Source: Sporomusaceae bacterium UBA7701 (GTDB lineage Bacteria > Bacillota > Negativicutes > Sporomusales > UBA7701). From it: a stretch of DNA of 64,000 bases. A model generated the notes under the pieces. The model saw only the letters and a program-made list of their open reading frames with translations, made no database searches and was not told the origin of the DNA. Shown here piece by piece: positions 7,424-16,222 of this stretch. Position 1 is the first letter of the stretch; the number at the start of each line of letters is the position of its first letter. The DNA lies in NCBI GenBank assembly GCA_002482545.1, contig DLGF01000015.1, positions 124,001-188,000 of the forward strand. Reading direction: 5' to 3'. Both the position numbers and the translations under genes were made by a program.

Positions 7424-8326
7424 ATGGCAAAAACCATAGAAGAAAAATATATGACTCAGCTAGACAAAATGGTGAACTCCTATTTAAGTTCACCTCAAAC
7501 GTATCTTAAGAATTTGACAATGGATAATATACAAGAATCATATTTAGGACGCTCGTTTTATTTCTGCATGAGTAACTATCATGGACAAGACATTAAGTAT
7601 ATTCTTTCGAACTATAATAGGAAAATTCCCAATGAACAGGATGTATCCTCAGATTATTTTATTTCATCCCAAGAAAAAGAAGATCAATTAACGGCTAAAC
7701 AGGAAGATAAGATTGGTGCCCTAGATGAGCAGGAACATAGGATCGTTAAGGAGACGGATGAGGAAGAGACAGATATTATTTTTTCGTTACCTTGTGATAT
7801 GCAATACATTAGGCAGGAACGGCAAAAGGAAATGGAAACAATAATAGTTCGTATTCAAGAAATACTTAAGCCGCAAGAATATGAGATTTTATTAGCCAGA
7901 TATTTAAATGAAAAACCGTTACGGGAAATTGCAAGGCAACTAAGCACTAATCACATGAAAATACAAAGAATACTGAAACACATTGCAACAAAACTAAACG
8001 TGTTGAGAAATGCTGTTACTGAAGTACTGCAAATGGAGGCAGAGTATCATAATAATGATGGTTTTACATATTTAGGATGGCCCTTTGATTTATATTCCCG
8101 GGTAGGTAAAGGAGGCTATTGGCATAAAGGTAGCTATCACTGGAATAAAACTGAGTGCCGCTTGCCGGAATACCTTGAACAATGTTTTTCTGACGATAAA
8201 ACAGCCTGTGATATGTGTGCCTATTTGGATGGAGAAAGCCTATGTAAAAGAAAAGATTATTATTCTAAAAAGAATAGTGTTACAAAATGGTTTGCAAACG
8301 GTATTATAGGTGAGGGGATAGCATAA
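7424..8326 (+). CDS. Sigma-70 region-4-like regulator with Cys-rich C-terminus
   Basis: A 300-residue protein. The segment ILKPQEYEILLARYLNEKPLREIARQLSTNHMKIQRILKHIATKLN (about residues 145-190) resembles sigma-70 region 4 or the related ArpU-type phage regulators: a conserved helix followed by a helix-turn-helix. The N-terminal 120 residues are acidic and unrecognised. The C-terminal part has a cysteine cluster (ECRLPEYLEQC, ACDMCAY, SLCKRK) that could bind a metal. ATG at 7424 has AAGGGA seven bases upstream. A terminator follows the gene. Probable role: transcriptional control of element genes; the promoter it acts on is not known. Confidence 0.6.
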   Translation: MAKTIEEKYMTQLDKMVNSYLSSPQTYLKNLTMDNIQESYLGRSFYFCMSNYHGQDIKYILSNYNRKIPNEQDVSSDYFISSQEKEDQLTAKQEDKIGALDEQEHRIVKETDEEETDIIFSLPCDMQYIRQERQKEMETIIVRIQEILKPQEYEILLARYLNEKPLREIARQLSTNHMKIQRILKHIATKLNVLRNAVTEVLQMEAEYHNNDGFTYLGWPFDLYSRVGKGGYWHKGSYHWNKTECRLPEYLEQCFSDDKTACDMCAYLDGESLCKRKDYYSKKNSVTKWFANGIIGEGIA

Positions 8327-8341
8327 CAGGGCAACTATTAA

Positions 8342-8368
8342 ACTGCCAAGGGGCAGTCCTTTTTTTTA
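8342..8368 (+). terminator. Intrinsic terminator
   Basis: ACTGCC (8342-8347), loop AAGG, GGCAGT (8352-8357), then CC and a run of eight T. It ends the transcript of the sigma-like gene. Confidence 0.85.
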
Positions 8369-8410
8369 GCCCCTGTATTCATAAAATATTTCACGAAAGG
8401 AGGGATGTAA

Positions 8411-8596
8411 ATGAAAATTACAAAAAGAAAACTTTGTCGGCTTCAAGAGGGACTATCCCAGGATGAGGCGGCAAAGGAGTTAGGTATTTCCCAAAGCTAC
8501 TTGTCATTGATTGAATTAAACAGAGTTCCAGTAGACCAAGAATTCCTTCAATGTATGGCAAAACTGTATAACTGTAATTTACAAGATGTTATTTAG
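8411..8596 (+). CDS. Small XRE helix-turn-helix protein
   Basis: A 61-residue protein made up almost only of an XRE helix-turn-helix (LCRLQEGLSQDEAAKELGISQSYLSLIELNR). It has a very strong ribosome binding site (GAAAGGAGGG) and its own terminator directly downstream, so it is a single-gene unit. It could act as a Cro-like regulator opposed to the XRE protein at 7030. Target sites are not evident. Confidence 0.8.
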   Translation: MKITKRKLCRLQEGLSQDEAAKELGISQSYLSLIELNRVPVDQEFLQCMAKLYNCNLQDVI

Positions 8597-8601
8597 TTCA
8601 T

Positions 8602-8630
8602 CACTTAACGAAATGTTAAGTGTTTTTTTA
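8602..8630 (+). terminator. Intrinsic terminator
   Basis: CACTTAAC (8602-8609), loop GAAAT, GTTAAGTG (8615-8622), followed by seven T. It ends the small XRE gene transcript. Confidence 0.85.
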
Positions 8631-8677
8631 TTTACCTTGGATTCATAAAATATTTAAACATAAAGGAGATTAATATC

Positions 8678-8905
8678 ATGGAAATTACTGAACTTGTAAA
8701 AAACATCGGCAGACTTGCCGCCGAAATCGGGACTTTTCGTTATCAAACAACTTTAATGGAAATCGAATTACTAGAACTTTACGAAATATTAAAAACAGAG
8801 CATGAGAATAGGGGTACTATCATTACTGAAGCTGCTCTTGGACTAGTAGAGCCACTAATTAATGAACTACGCAAGGAGATGAGTGAAGAGGCATTATATA
8901 ACTAA
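8678..8905 (+). CDS. Small helical protein, unknown
   Basis: A 75-residue, Glu/Leu-rich, probably all-helical protein (EITELVKNIGRLAAEIGTFRYQT, ELLELYEILKTEHEN). AAAGGAG is nine bases before the ATG, so translation is likely. No recognised family. It sits among regulatory genes of the element, so a role as a small phage or satellite accessory protein is only a guess. Confidence 0.6.
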   Translation: MEITELVKNIGRLAAEIGTFRYQTTLMEIELLELYEILKTEHENRGTIITEAALGLVEPLINELRKEMSEEALYN

Positions 8906-8932
8906 TTGCAATATAAAGGAAATGATGCACAA

Positions 8933-9474
8933 TTGAAGGATGATATTTATTTATATTTTTGTTATCACTGTGGAACCAGGACTAAAGCCAACAGCAAAGA
9001 CCTAAACAATGTCCTTGTGTCTGCTGTGGAGAGTTAACCGAGTACCAAGGAGATAATTCAATTCTATTTTTTGAGCGCGCTTATAATTTTAAATTAGAGC
9101 AAGCCCGTAAGGAGCTACTGTCCAAATCGACAACATTACAACGTCACCTATACCAGTGCCTTACCTGTGGCGCGACGATAGAACAAACCAACTATGACGG
9201 CAAAACAATACTCTGTAAATGTGGGCGAACAATGGTAATAAGGTTTACGGCTGTTGGTAGAAGGTTATTCAATGGTCTAACAGGAGAAGAGCTATCACCC
9301 AATGATTGTAAACAACCAAAAAGAAATTTACTTAAAGAGCACCGTAAGAGAATAGGAATGTCACAGTATGAGGTAGCTGAGATGTTTGGTGTAACTCAAC
9401 AATTTGTTTCCGCTATCGAAGCTAATGCCAAACCTATTCCTAAAAGTATTCTTTATTGGATCAATGGAAATTAG
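8933..9474 (+). pseudogene. Zinc-ribbon/XRE protein split by a frameshift
   Basis: The first part starts at TTG 8933 and encodes CYHCGTRTKANSK, half of a zinc ribbon; it runs into a stop near 9036. The second part, open from 8986, continues with KQCPCVCCGEL, a linker, QCLTCGATIEQ, LCKCGR and a C-terminal XRE helix-turn-helix (RIGMSQYEVAEMFGVTQQFVSAIEA) to 9474. Joining the two frames by one missing base between about 8986 and 9010 restores a protein of some 180 residues with paired CxxC motifs. An ATG at 9232 gives an 80-residue C-terminal product but has no ribosome binding site. It is either a recent loss-of-function mutation or a -1 frameshift; no classical slippery heptamer is visible. 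Confidence 0.65.
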
Positions 9475-9588
9475 GTTGTATTTTGAAGTCTAGGATGAAA
9501 TACTTTTGTAGCAAAAATACAACCTGAATAAACCCAGTAAAATAGCAGGTTGAAAATAGATATTTTGACATACACGAGGTGATTATTA

Positions 9589-9789
9589 TTGCCTAAGATA
9601 AAACCCAAACATGCATTTAAGATAGGGAGTAGAGTACTACTGATAAGTGAAATAGATATGTTCAAAGAACATGTAGGAAAGTGCGGTGTTGTAACCCAAG
9701 CTACAAAGGATGATCTAATTGTAAAATTTGATGATGGAAATAGGATTTGTACTTACCCTAATAATCTAAAATTAATAGAAAAGGATTAA
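9589..9789 (+). CDS. Small SH3-like/KOW-like protein
   Basis: A 66-residue protein from a TTG start at 9589, with GAGGTGATT just upstream. The pattern KIGSRVLLISEIDMFKEHVGKCGVVTQATKDDLIVKFDDGNRICTYPNNLKLI resembles small beta-barrel domains (KOW- or SH3-like) often found as short accessory proteins in phages. It precedes the tape measure gene but a hairpin separates them. Function unknown. Confidence 0.6.
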   Translation: MPKIKPKHAFKIGSRVLLISEIDMFKEHVGKCGVVTQATKDDLIVKFDDGNRICTYPNNLKLIEKD

Positions 9790-9803
9790 GAAAAGAAATC
9801 TGA

Positions 9804-9834
9804 GGGCAGGGATCAAACCTGCCCTTACTTCTTT
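9804..9834 (+). terminator. Hairpin before the tape measure gene
   Basis: GGGCAGG (9804-9810), loop GATCAAA, CCTGCCC (9818-9824), then TTACTTCTTT. It is a terminator-like structure between the small SH3-like gene and the tape measure gene, only 20 bases before the latter's ribosome binding site, so it may also act as an attenuator. Confidence 0.6.
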
Positions 9835-9854
9835 AATTAAAGAGGTATATAATA

Positions 9855-12800
9855 TTGGATATTGATAATAATAATATAAAATTTGAAATCATAGTCAATA
9901 CAAATACCAGTGAAAAAAACATTACCACTTTAAAACAAGATATAGCAGCATTACAAGCGGCTATAGAAAAAGCTTCTAAAATGAATCTAGATATTAAAAT
10001 AGATGGATTCAGAAAGAATATTGAAGAAGCTAGAGAATTACAAAATTCCTTAATAGGAAAATTAGAACAATTAAATACCAATAGAATTGATATAGCAAAT
10101 AAAACGGCTAATGCAGAAGCACAGGCAGCGCAAAAAGCAGCAGAGGCAAAGGTTAGAGCAGAAGAAAAAGCTTATGAACAGATAACTAATCTGAAGGCGA
10201 AACAAAATGCTGAAACCAATCGTCAGTACTGGATAGACGAAGAAAATGCCCGAAAAAAACGCACAGAACAACTTAAGGAGCAAATGAATAATGTTCCTGT
10301 CAATTTTATTCCTTATCAACAAGAACTCGGTAACATTAGAAAACAACAGGAACAATTACATCAAGAATTTGTAAAAGGTAATATACAAGTAGAGCAATAT
10401 AAAAATAAAATGGCTAGTTTAAATACGGCCTATCAGTCAGTTAGTAACCAGGCTAAAGAATTTAGTGGGGTCGTGAGTCGAACTAATAGTTACCTTGGAT
10501 CATTTCCTCAAAAACTCCGTTCACATTTTAATTGGCTGTTTGCCGGATCATTGTTGGCTGGAGCTATTACGATCCCTGTAGAAATAGCCGATCGTATTAA
10601 GCAAGTAGAACAAGCAATGGCAAGTATGAAGCAAGTATTGCCGGAATTGCATGAAAGCATGGAAGCCTATAATAAAGAAACTATGACTATGATTAATCTT
10701 GCGGCAATTTACGGAGAAAAAACAGAAGATATAATTAAAGCGGCTACCCTTTGGGGACGTATGTATAAAGATCAAGCCATAGTTAATACTCTAACTCATC
10801 AATCAGCTATAGTTGCTGTAGCGGACAACATGAGCCTTGTTGAGGCTAACAAGGCTCTTGAAGCAGCCATGTTTCAATATGGATTGGTTGCTGAAAATGC
10901 CGCTGAAGCTCAAGCATACAGCAATAAGATAATTGACGTGTGGACGAAACTAGCGCATAATGCTGGCGTTGCCGCAATTGATTTAGCAAACGGAGTAGAA
11001 CGTGCTGGCAGTGTCGCTAAGTTAACTGGGGTTGATTTTGAATTCTTGAACGCTATGATTGCTACAGCAGTTCGTTCTACTGGACGTAGCGGAGCAGAAA
11101 TCGGAAATATGATCAAAAGTGTTCTTGGTTCATTCCATAGCGATAAAGCAGTTAAAGAAATTGAGGCTATGGGTGTCGCCGTTAAAACAATAGGTCAAGA
11201 CGGTACGATTAACTTCAGAAAAGCCCAAGATGTGCTATTGGATTTATCTTTAGCAGCACAGGGTACTGATAAAAACTTGGAAAACTTATTCAAGCAAATC
11301 GCAGGCGGCAAGTTTCAATGGGCTAAAGCTGCAGCCATGCTCGGAGATTACAAGGAATTCATACGTACTTGGGGTGAAGCTGTAAATTCGCAAGGCTTTT
11401 CTGCCGAACAGGTAGGAATGCAGTTAGATACTCTTTCGAGGCGCATTGGAAAACTTAAAACAGATATTGATGGATTGTTTATAGCCACTGGTCAAAGTGG
11501 GCTTACACAGTTTCTTAAAGAACAAGTGTCAGCAATGGATAACGTAATACTTGGCCTTCGACAAATTCCGGCTGAAGGATGGAAAATGATGGGGTGGGCG
11601 GCAGAAGCAGCCATTGCTATTTCTACGCTATCCAGAGTAACTACCGGCTTACAAACGGCGTTACTGGCGGCAAGAGCGGAAGCTACTGCTTTTAGTATGG
11701 CTATGGCATTTATTCAAAGGATTCCTGTTGTGGCTATGTTTACTGCTATTGCCCTAGCGGTTGGCTTAGTGGCTGAAAAATTAGGTGAAGCAGCCAACAA
11801 ATCTAGAGATCAAGCAGCGGCACTCAAGGATACTTATGCTGCGGAACAGCAGCGATTAAATATGCAAGAGCAACAAGTCCAATATATCAATGCCCTTGCT
11901 ACTGCCCACGATAGAATGAAGCAGCAGTTGGAATCCAGTTCGTTATCAGAAAAAAAAGCCATTAAAATAAAAGAAAATATGATAGCAACCGAAGACCAAT
12001 TATCAAAAGTTTTCGATGCTTCAGCAATAGAGCGTATTAAAGCAGCTGATTATTCCATCGAGGCAATCAACAAAGAGAAAGATGAACAAATTAAAGCTAA
12101 TAATCAAAAGAGACAAGATTTATCTATCATGCTTCAGCAGCAAATAGATGCTGCTAGTAATGAAATTACAGCTTTAGAAAAGCAAATTAATGCTTATTGG
12201 CAAGATGCTGCCCATTTTGGCGAAAGTATTCAATCAAAATTGAAATGGCTAGGTATTTGGCAGACCGCTCTATTAACCATGCAAGAATGGAATACCGCTG
12301 GACTCGAAAGAGGCCAAAAGAGCATGCAAACACAACTGGATAACTATGTTGCTAATGGTGGTACTGATCAAAATACTATTGAAACCTACCAAAAAAGAAT
12401 TGCTGAACTTGAAGAAGCCGCTCAAGAATCAAGAGAAGCTGGACAGAATATTGTTAATTCACCAGTTCGCGAGTTACAGATCGGTATTAATGAAGCAAGA
12501 GGAAAGATAATCAATCTTGAAAAGACCTATATTGACTATAACCCCATTACCGTTGGTGGGAGTCAATACGATTCGCTAGAGAACAAAAAAGGTAAAAACA
12601 AGGGCGATGCTTACGCTAACCCTCCAAATACGGCTGAATACCGTAAGCGCATTGAGATTCAAGCGGAATACAAGAAGCTACTCGCTGATATGCAAATATC
12701 AACCAATAGATATTCTGAAGCTTTAGATGATTTAAATACTAAAGAATCAATCTTAGGTTTAACTGTTGGCGTTGTTAACAAAAAATACGAGCTATCTATT

Positions 12801-14240
12801 CAACGTATAAAAGAACTTCAAACAGAACAATCTAAGCTAACTACTGAGCGTGACAAGTATCAAACTCTTCTTGATGATTACCTCGCAAAAGATCAAGAAT
12901 TCCAATCGGCTGCCGCTAATACCATTCCTAATTGGTTTGGTATGTCTAAGGGTGAACGTAAGGATTATCTTGTGACCAATCGCGAAGGTATGCAAGAGTT
13001 TAGAACGTTAAAAACACTTTTGGATACCATAAGTGAATTGGATGTTAAAATTGCCGAAACATCGAAGAATACAAGTAAATTACAGAATCAATGGAGCAAA
13101 GATTTCTTGGGTGACGCTTTAAATCCTGATAAACAACGTGAAAGAAGATTAAAGTCTATTGGTATAGATGAATCTATAGATAAAACAAGGATCAATAAGC
13201 GAAATCCATTTTGGGAACAAGAAGAAATTGATGTTGAATTAAATGCTGAAAAAAGAAGATACGAAGAATACAAAGAACAAGCTAAAAAGTTAAATGATGA
13301 ATATGAAAAATTAGCAATAACAGAAGTAGAAGCAGCAGAAAAACAAATGAAATTAGCTGAAAAAATGCAAGAAGGCGAAGAAAAAGCCAAGGCATTAGCT
13401 GAAGCTATTAGAGTTTTAGAAGCTGCTAGGCGGGGTGATACAAAGACTATTCAGGAGAATATCGATAAACAAAGAGAAAATAATAAGAAAATGGAAGAGT
13501 CGCAAAAGCAACAGGTAGATTTAGCAAAGAAAACTGCATTAGAAATAAGGCGATATCAAGCAAACTTGTTAGCCGATTTTATCGTTGAAGGAAATAGCTT
13601 CAGAGATGTTTGGAAAAGTATTTGGAAAAGTATTCAAAAAGATGCAATTGGTGCTATGTTTAAAACGGAAAGGGAATTCTCTGGCGCTACTAAGATGCTT
13701 GGTAAAGGCGGAAGGCCCTCCGGCGTATCTGGTCCTACTTTTGAAGGCGGCAATTTTTATAAGAACGGCAAGGGTGGCGGCGGTAAGCATGCTACTGGTG
13801 GGGTAGTAAACGCACCCACATTACTAAATACCAGAGGCGATATCGCCGGTGAAGATGGCGAAGAAACAATTATCGTTCCTAATGAGAAGAATACACAAAA
13901 AAGTAAGGGCCTCTTAGATTATGCTGCTAGTCGTTTGGGTTATTATCCTGGAGAAAACAAAGGGAATTATGTACCTTACTTTAAGAATCCAGAGTTAGCT
14001 ACTCAGCCAATAGTCAATGTTCAACTTCAGCAGCAGAATAATCATATTAAAGAACTTGAGAGACAAACAAAGGTGATGACCGCAATGATGAATCATATGA
14101 TGAATAATTCAGACGGTAATACTACAGTTGTACCTTTGGTTACTCAGATATCATCTGAGCAAGTACTTAAGGTTCTTAGAGATAATCCAGATGCCTTGAA
14201 TAATATATTGGGTTATCATAGAAATCAAGGGTATAGATAA
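9855..14240 (+). CDS. Phage tail tape measure protein (TP901 type), orphan
   Basis: A 1461-residue protein. It has an N-terminal coiled-coil region (about 1-210), a core of the TP901 tape-measure family (about 220-620: YGEKTEDIIKAATLWGRMYKD, GVERAGSVAKLTGVDFEFLNAMIATAVRSTGRSG read in parts, LGSFHSDKAVKEIEAMGV), hydrophobic segments near 225-245 and 600-650, long alternating coiled coils (about 660-1250), and a Gly-rich C-terminus ending in GGVVNAPTLL and AGEDGEETIIVP, the usual tape-measure tail motif. In siphophages the protein sets tail length and enters the host envelope. Start is TTG at 9855 with AGAGGT nine bases upstream. The frame is intact over 4.4 kb, yet no tail, capsid, portal or terminase gene is near it. 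Confidence 0.9.
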   Translation: MDIDNNNIKFEIIVNTNTSEKNITTLKQDIAALQAAIEKASKMNLDIKIDGFRKNIEEARELQNSLIGKLEQLNTNRIDIANKTANAEAQAAQKAAEAKVRAEEKAYEQITNLKAKQNAETNRQYWIDEENARKKRTEQLKEQMNNVPVNFIPYQQELGNIRKQQEQLHQEFVKGNIQVEQYKNKMASLNTAYQSVSNQAKEFSGVVSRTNSYLGSFPQKLRSHFNWLFAGSLLAGAITIPVEIADRIKQVEQAMASMKQVLPELHESMEAYNKETMTMINLAAIYGEKTEDIIKAATLWGRMYKDQAIVNTLTHQSAIVAVADNMSLVEANKALEAAMFQYGLVAENAAEAQAYSNKIIDVWTKLAHNAGVAAIDLANGVERAGSVAKLTGVDFEFLNAMIATAVRSTGRSGAEIGNMIKSVLGSFHSDKAVKEIEAMGVAVKTIGQDGTINFRKAQDVLLDLSLAAQGTDKNLENLFKQIAGGKFQWAKAAAMLGDYKEFIRTWGEAVNSQGFSAEQVGMQLDTLSRRIGKLKTDIDGLFIATGQSGLTQFLKEQVSAMDNVILGLRQIPAEGWKMMGWAAEAAIAISTLSRVTTGLQTALLAARAEATAFSMAMAFIQRIPVVAMFTAIALAVGLVAEKLGEAANKSRDQAAALKDTYAAEQQRLNMQEQQVQYINALATAHDRMKQQLESSSLSEKKAIKIKENMIATEDQLSKVFDASAIERIKAADYSIEAINKEKDEQIKANNQKRQDLSIMLQQQIDAASNEITALEKQINAYWQDAAHFGESIQSKLKWLGIWQTALLTMQEWNTAGLERGQKSMQTQLDNYVANGGTDQNTIETYQKRIAELEEAAQESREAGQNIVNSPVRELQIGINEARGKIINLEKTYIDYNPITVGGSQYDSLENKKGKNKGDAYANPPNTAEYRKRIEIQAEYKKLLADMQISTNRYSEALDDLNTKESILGLTVGVVNKKYELSIQRIKELQTEQSKLTTERDKYQTLLDDYLAKDQEFQSAAANTIPNWFGMSKGERKDYLVTNREGMQEFRTLKTLLDTISELDVKIAETSKNTSKLQNQWSKDFLGDALNPDKQRERRLKSIGIDESIDKTRINKRNPFWEQEEIDVELNAEKRRYEEYKEQAKKLNDEYEKLAITEVEAAEKQMKLAEKMQEGEEKAKALAEAIRVLEAARRGDTKTIQENIDKQRENNKKMEESQKQQVDLAKKTALEIRRYQANLLADFIVEGNSFRDVWKSIWKSIQKDAIGAMFKTEREFSGATKMLGKGGRPSGVSGPTFEGGNFYKNGKGGGGKHATGGVVNAPTLLNTRGDIAGEDGEETIIVPNEKNTQKSKGLLDYAASRLGYYPGENKGNYVPYFKNPELATQPIVNVQLQQQNNHIKELERQTKVMTAMMNHMMNNSDGNTTVVPLVTQISSEQVLKVLRDNPDALNNILGYHRNQGYR

Positions 14241-14272
14241 AGGAGGGCTATTCGCCCTCCTTTGAGTTTTTA
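14239..14272. terminator. Terminator between convergent genes
   Basis: AAAGGAGGGC (14239-14248), loop TATTC, GCCCTCCTTT (14254-14263), then GAGTTTTTAT. It overlaps the stop of the tape measure gene and of the convergent gene on the other strand, and can act in both directions. Confidence 0.8.
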
Positions 14273-14745
14273 TATTTGTCATCAATAAACCATTTAATAT
14301 CTTTTTCTTTAATATTTGCTTCACTAAATATATATGATATTACATCTTCTTTTTGATATTGACCGAATATATCACTATGTTTACTTTGTGATATATAAGG
14401 ATATGGGTAATTTGTTCGTTTATTAATATCTTTTATTTTGAAAACTTGTCCGTAAGAATCCCAAATAATTAAAGCATCTTCATATGCCTTTAATGTTGTA
14501 TCAAATTTTTCATAAATATCTACATCAATTGTTTCTTTTGCTTTTTGCGTTGCAGTATATAGTTCTCTATATTGCCTAATATAATCTACTTTAGTAATCC
14601 CTGCTTCTGTTGCATATCTCATATCATCATAAGTTATCAATAGTTCTCTTGCTGCTTTTTCTTTATCATTACCTTCGGCAAAACAAAAGCTTGTTCCAAC
14701 AGCTAATAAGACAATAATGGTTAATAATAGTGTTTTGATTTTCAT
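14248..14745 (-). CDS. Secreted protein, unknown
   Basis: About 165 residues beginning with a clear signal peptide (MKIKTLLLTIIVLLAVGTSFCFA, cleavage probably after FCFA). The mature part is charged and helical (KEKAARELLITYDDMRYATEAGITKVDYIRQYRELYTATQKAKETI) with a C-terminal Lys/Asp-rich stretch. The frame has an alternative ATG four codons upstream at 14757. It runs opposite to the element's main direction and is convergent with the tape measure gene, so it could be a lysogenic-conversion type cargo gene expressed from the integrated state. No family recognised. Confidence 0.65.
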   Translation of the reverse strand: MKIKTLLLTIIVLLAVGTSFCFAEGNDKEKAARELLITYDDMRYATEAGITKVDYIRQYRELYTATQKAKETIDVDIYEKFDTTLKAYEDALIIWDSYGQVFKIKDINKRTNYPYPYISQSKHSDIFGQYQKEDVISYIFSEANIKEKDIKWFIDDKYKNSKEGE

Positions 14746-14902
14746 ATTTTCTTCCATTCTCTTATTTTTATTACCATATTATACCATATGTACTGATGTT
14801 TTAATTTAAAAGAACAAGAATTTTTGCTAAGAACCCTAAAGGCTTGTCCTATTTATGTTTAGTTTACTTTATTATGATTTACTATTATTTACAAAAATCT
14901 AT

Positions 14903-14932
14903 TTGACATACTAAACAATAATAAACTATACT
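14903..14932 (+). promoter_or_regulatory. Promoter of the excisionase-like HTH gene
   Basis: TTGACA (14903-14908), 18-base spacer, TATACT (14927-14932), 20 bases before the ATG at 14952. The surrounding A/T-rich sequence contains repeated ACTAAAC/TAAACT words that may be operator half-sites. Confidence 0.65.
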
Positions 14933-14951
14933 AAAGAAAAGGAGGGGTCTA

Positions 14952-15527
14952 ATGGAAAAGTATCTTACGCCTGATGAGATCGCTGAATCATTAAAGCTTA
15001 AGACTTCTACAGTATGGACGTGGCTTAGAACAGGCAAAATTAATGGTATTAAAATTGGTAAAGAATGGAGGGTAAGTGAACGGGATTTATATGAGTTTTT
15101 AGAAGCGGCTAAAACTCGTAAATCGAAAGAAATCAAAAGTAGAATTATAGATAGTAGATTTAAAGAAGAAGGTTTAGAAGGAGTTAGTAATTTTATTCAA
15201 GCAAGAGTAACAAATAGTGAAGCGGACTTCTTAAAAACAGGAATCGAAAACAATTCTTATGAAAAACAATTGGATTATGTAGTAAAAGCTGAAGAACAAG
15301 AAAAAATTAAACACCGAAAAGATATTGAAGATAAAAAAAAACAAAAAGAAATAGAAGTAGAATTTATAAAAAAATGTCATTTTCTCCTTATGGAAGCATT
15401 AAATGATGAAATAGATAATTTTAATGGGAAGCTTTTTCTAGAACAATTTCTAAAATTACAAAAAGAATATAAGTGCTATCTTACGTTTAAACAAGTTACT
15501 AATAGAATAAAAAAGAATCTTGAATAG
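14952..15527 (+). CDS. Excisionase-family HTH DNA-binding protein
   Basis: A 191-residue protein with an N-terminal winged helix-turn-helix of the excisionase/MerR type (YLTPDEIAESLKLKTSTVWTWLRTGKINGIKIGKEWRVSERDLYEFLE, residues 4-52), followed by a long charged coiled-coil region (EEQEKIKHRKDIEDKKKQKEIEVEF) and a short globular tail. AAAGGAGGGG precedes the ATG. Small excisionases are usually only the HTH part, so this longer form may be a transcriptional regulator rather than the recombination directionality factor. A second gene on the other strand (17996-18616) starts with a similar domain. Confidence 0.7.
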   Translation: MEKYLTPDEIAESLKLKTSTVWTWLRTGKINGIKIGKEWRVSERDLYEFLEAAKTRKSKEIKSRIIDSRFKEEGLEGVSNFIQARVTNSEADFLKTGIENNSYEKQLDYVVKAEEQEKIKHRKDIEDKKKQKEIEVEFIKKCHFLLMEALNDEIDNFNGKLFLEQFLKLQKEYKCYLTFKQVTNRIKKNLE

Positions 15528-15796
15528 AATTCTGGTTCTTGAAGAGTGGTGATGTTTATTCTATTTTAATGGTTGGCAATCTAATCTAAATCAAGAAAAG
15601 AAAGAACAACCTAATTATGAATATCTTAAAACTTCATAATATAGGGATTGTTAAAATGCGCCCAAAAAGAAAAATACCCTGGACATATTAAGCCAACTGC
15701 AATTGGCTTAATCCAGAGTACTTCAAAAGCTTATCATTGATTTATTCCCCGTTAATTCAAAAAGTCCTGTTTAATTAAAAATAGGAGGAAAAAATA
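15528..15796. other. Non-coding stretch with a strong hairpin
   Basis: No convincing gene. At 15679-15716 there is a stable stem-loop: CTGG, a four-base bulge, ATTAAGCCAA, loop CTGCAA, TTGGCTTAAT, CCAG. No U-run follows it, so a structured RNA or protein-binding element is more likely than a terminator. The ribosome binding site of the next small gene lies at 15782-15788. Confidence 0.45.
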
Positions 15797-15955
15797 ATGG
15801 TTAAATACATATGCATATGGGAAGATGGTCTTGAAGGAGATTTGCCTTCAAGTATAGCATGTGCTTCTTACGAAGAAGCACTAGAATTAACTACTGTAAT
15901 TAATGATGATTGTGGTGCAAAAGCAAAGATATATCAATTGTCAGAAGTCAGTTAG
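15797..15955 (+). CDS. Small 52-residue protein, unknown
   Basis: ATG at 15797 preceded by ATAGGAGG with nine-base spacing; the product is 52 residues, acidic, starting MVKYICIWEDGLEGD and containing ASYEEALELTTVIND. The Trp-Glu-Asp/acidic composition and good translation signal suggest a real short gene. Acidic mini-proteins of mobile elements are sometimes inhibitors of host enzymes, but nothing in the sequence shows that here. Confidence 0.65.
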   Translation: MVKYICIWEDGLEGDLPSSIACASYEEALELTTVINDDCGAKAKIYQLSEVS

Positions 15956-16222
15956 TAATCGGATTTTAAAAATCAATGTATAAGGGTTTGCATTAGGGGT
16001 TAGGTGGGCGAATACCTTGGATAGGTTATAGTATTAAATACTGGCGGGTATCTCTAGTGAGGTACTCGCCATAATCTTCTTTGGGTATAAACCTTTTAAA
16101 ACAGTAGGTTTTTTCTCTTGTTATTCCTAGCCTATGGATTTATACCTTAAGGGAATAAACAGATTAAAAATAACGCTAATTAGAATGAATTCTGGGATAA
16201 AATTTGATTTTAGAGGTGCAAT
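15956..16222. other. Non-coding stretch with hairpin
   Basis: No gene. At 16043-16072 TGGCGGGTA pairs with TACTCGCCA (one wobble) around a 12-base loop. The sequence GGTATAAACCTTTT near 16085 and its near complement GGATTTATACC near 16135 could form a longer stem. A small RNA or leader structure for the M41 peptidase gene is possible; I see no U-run to call a terminator. Confidence 0.35.
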
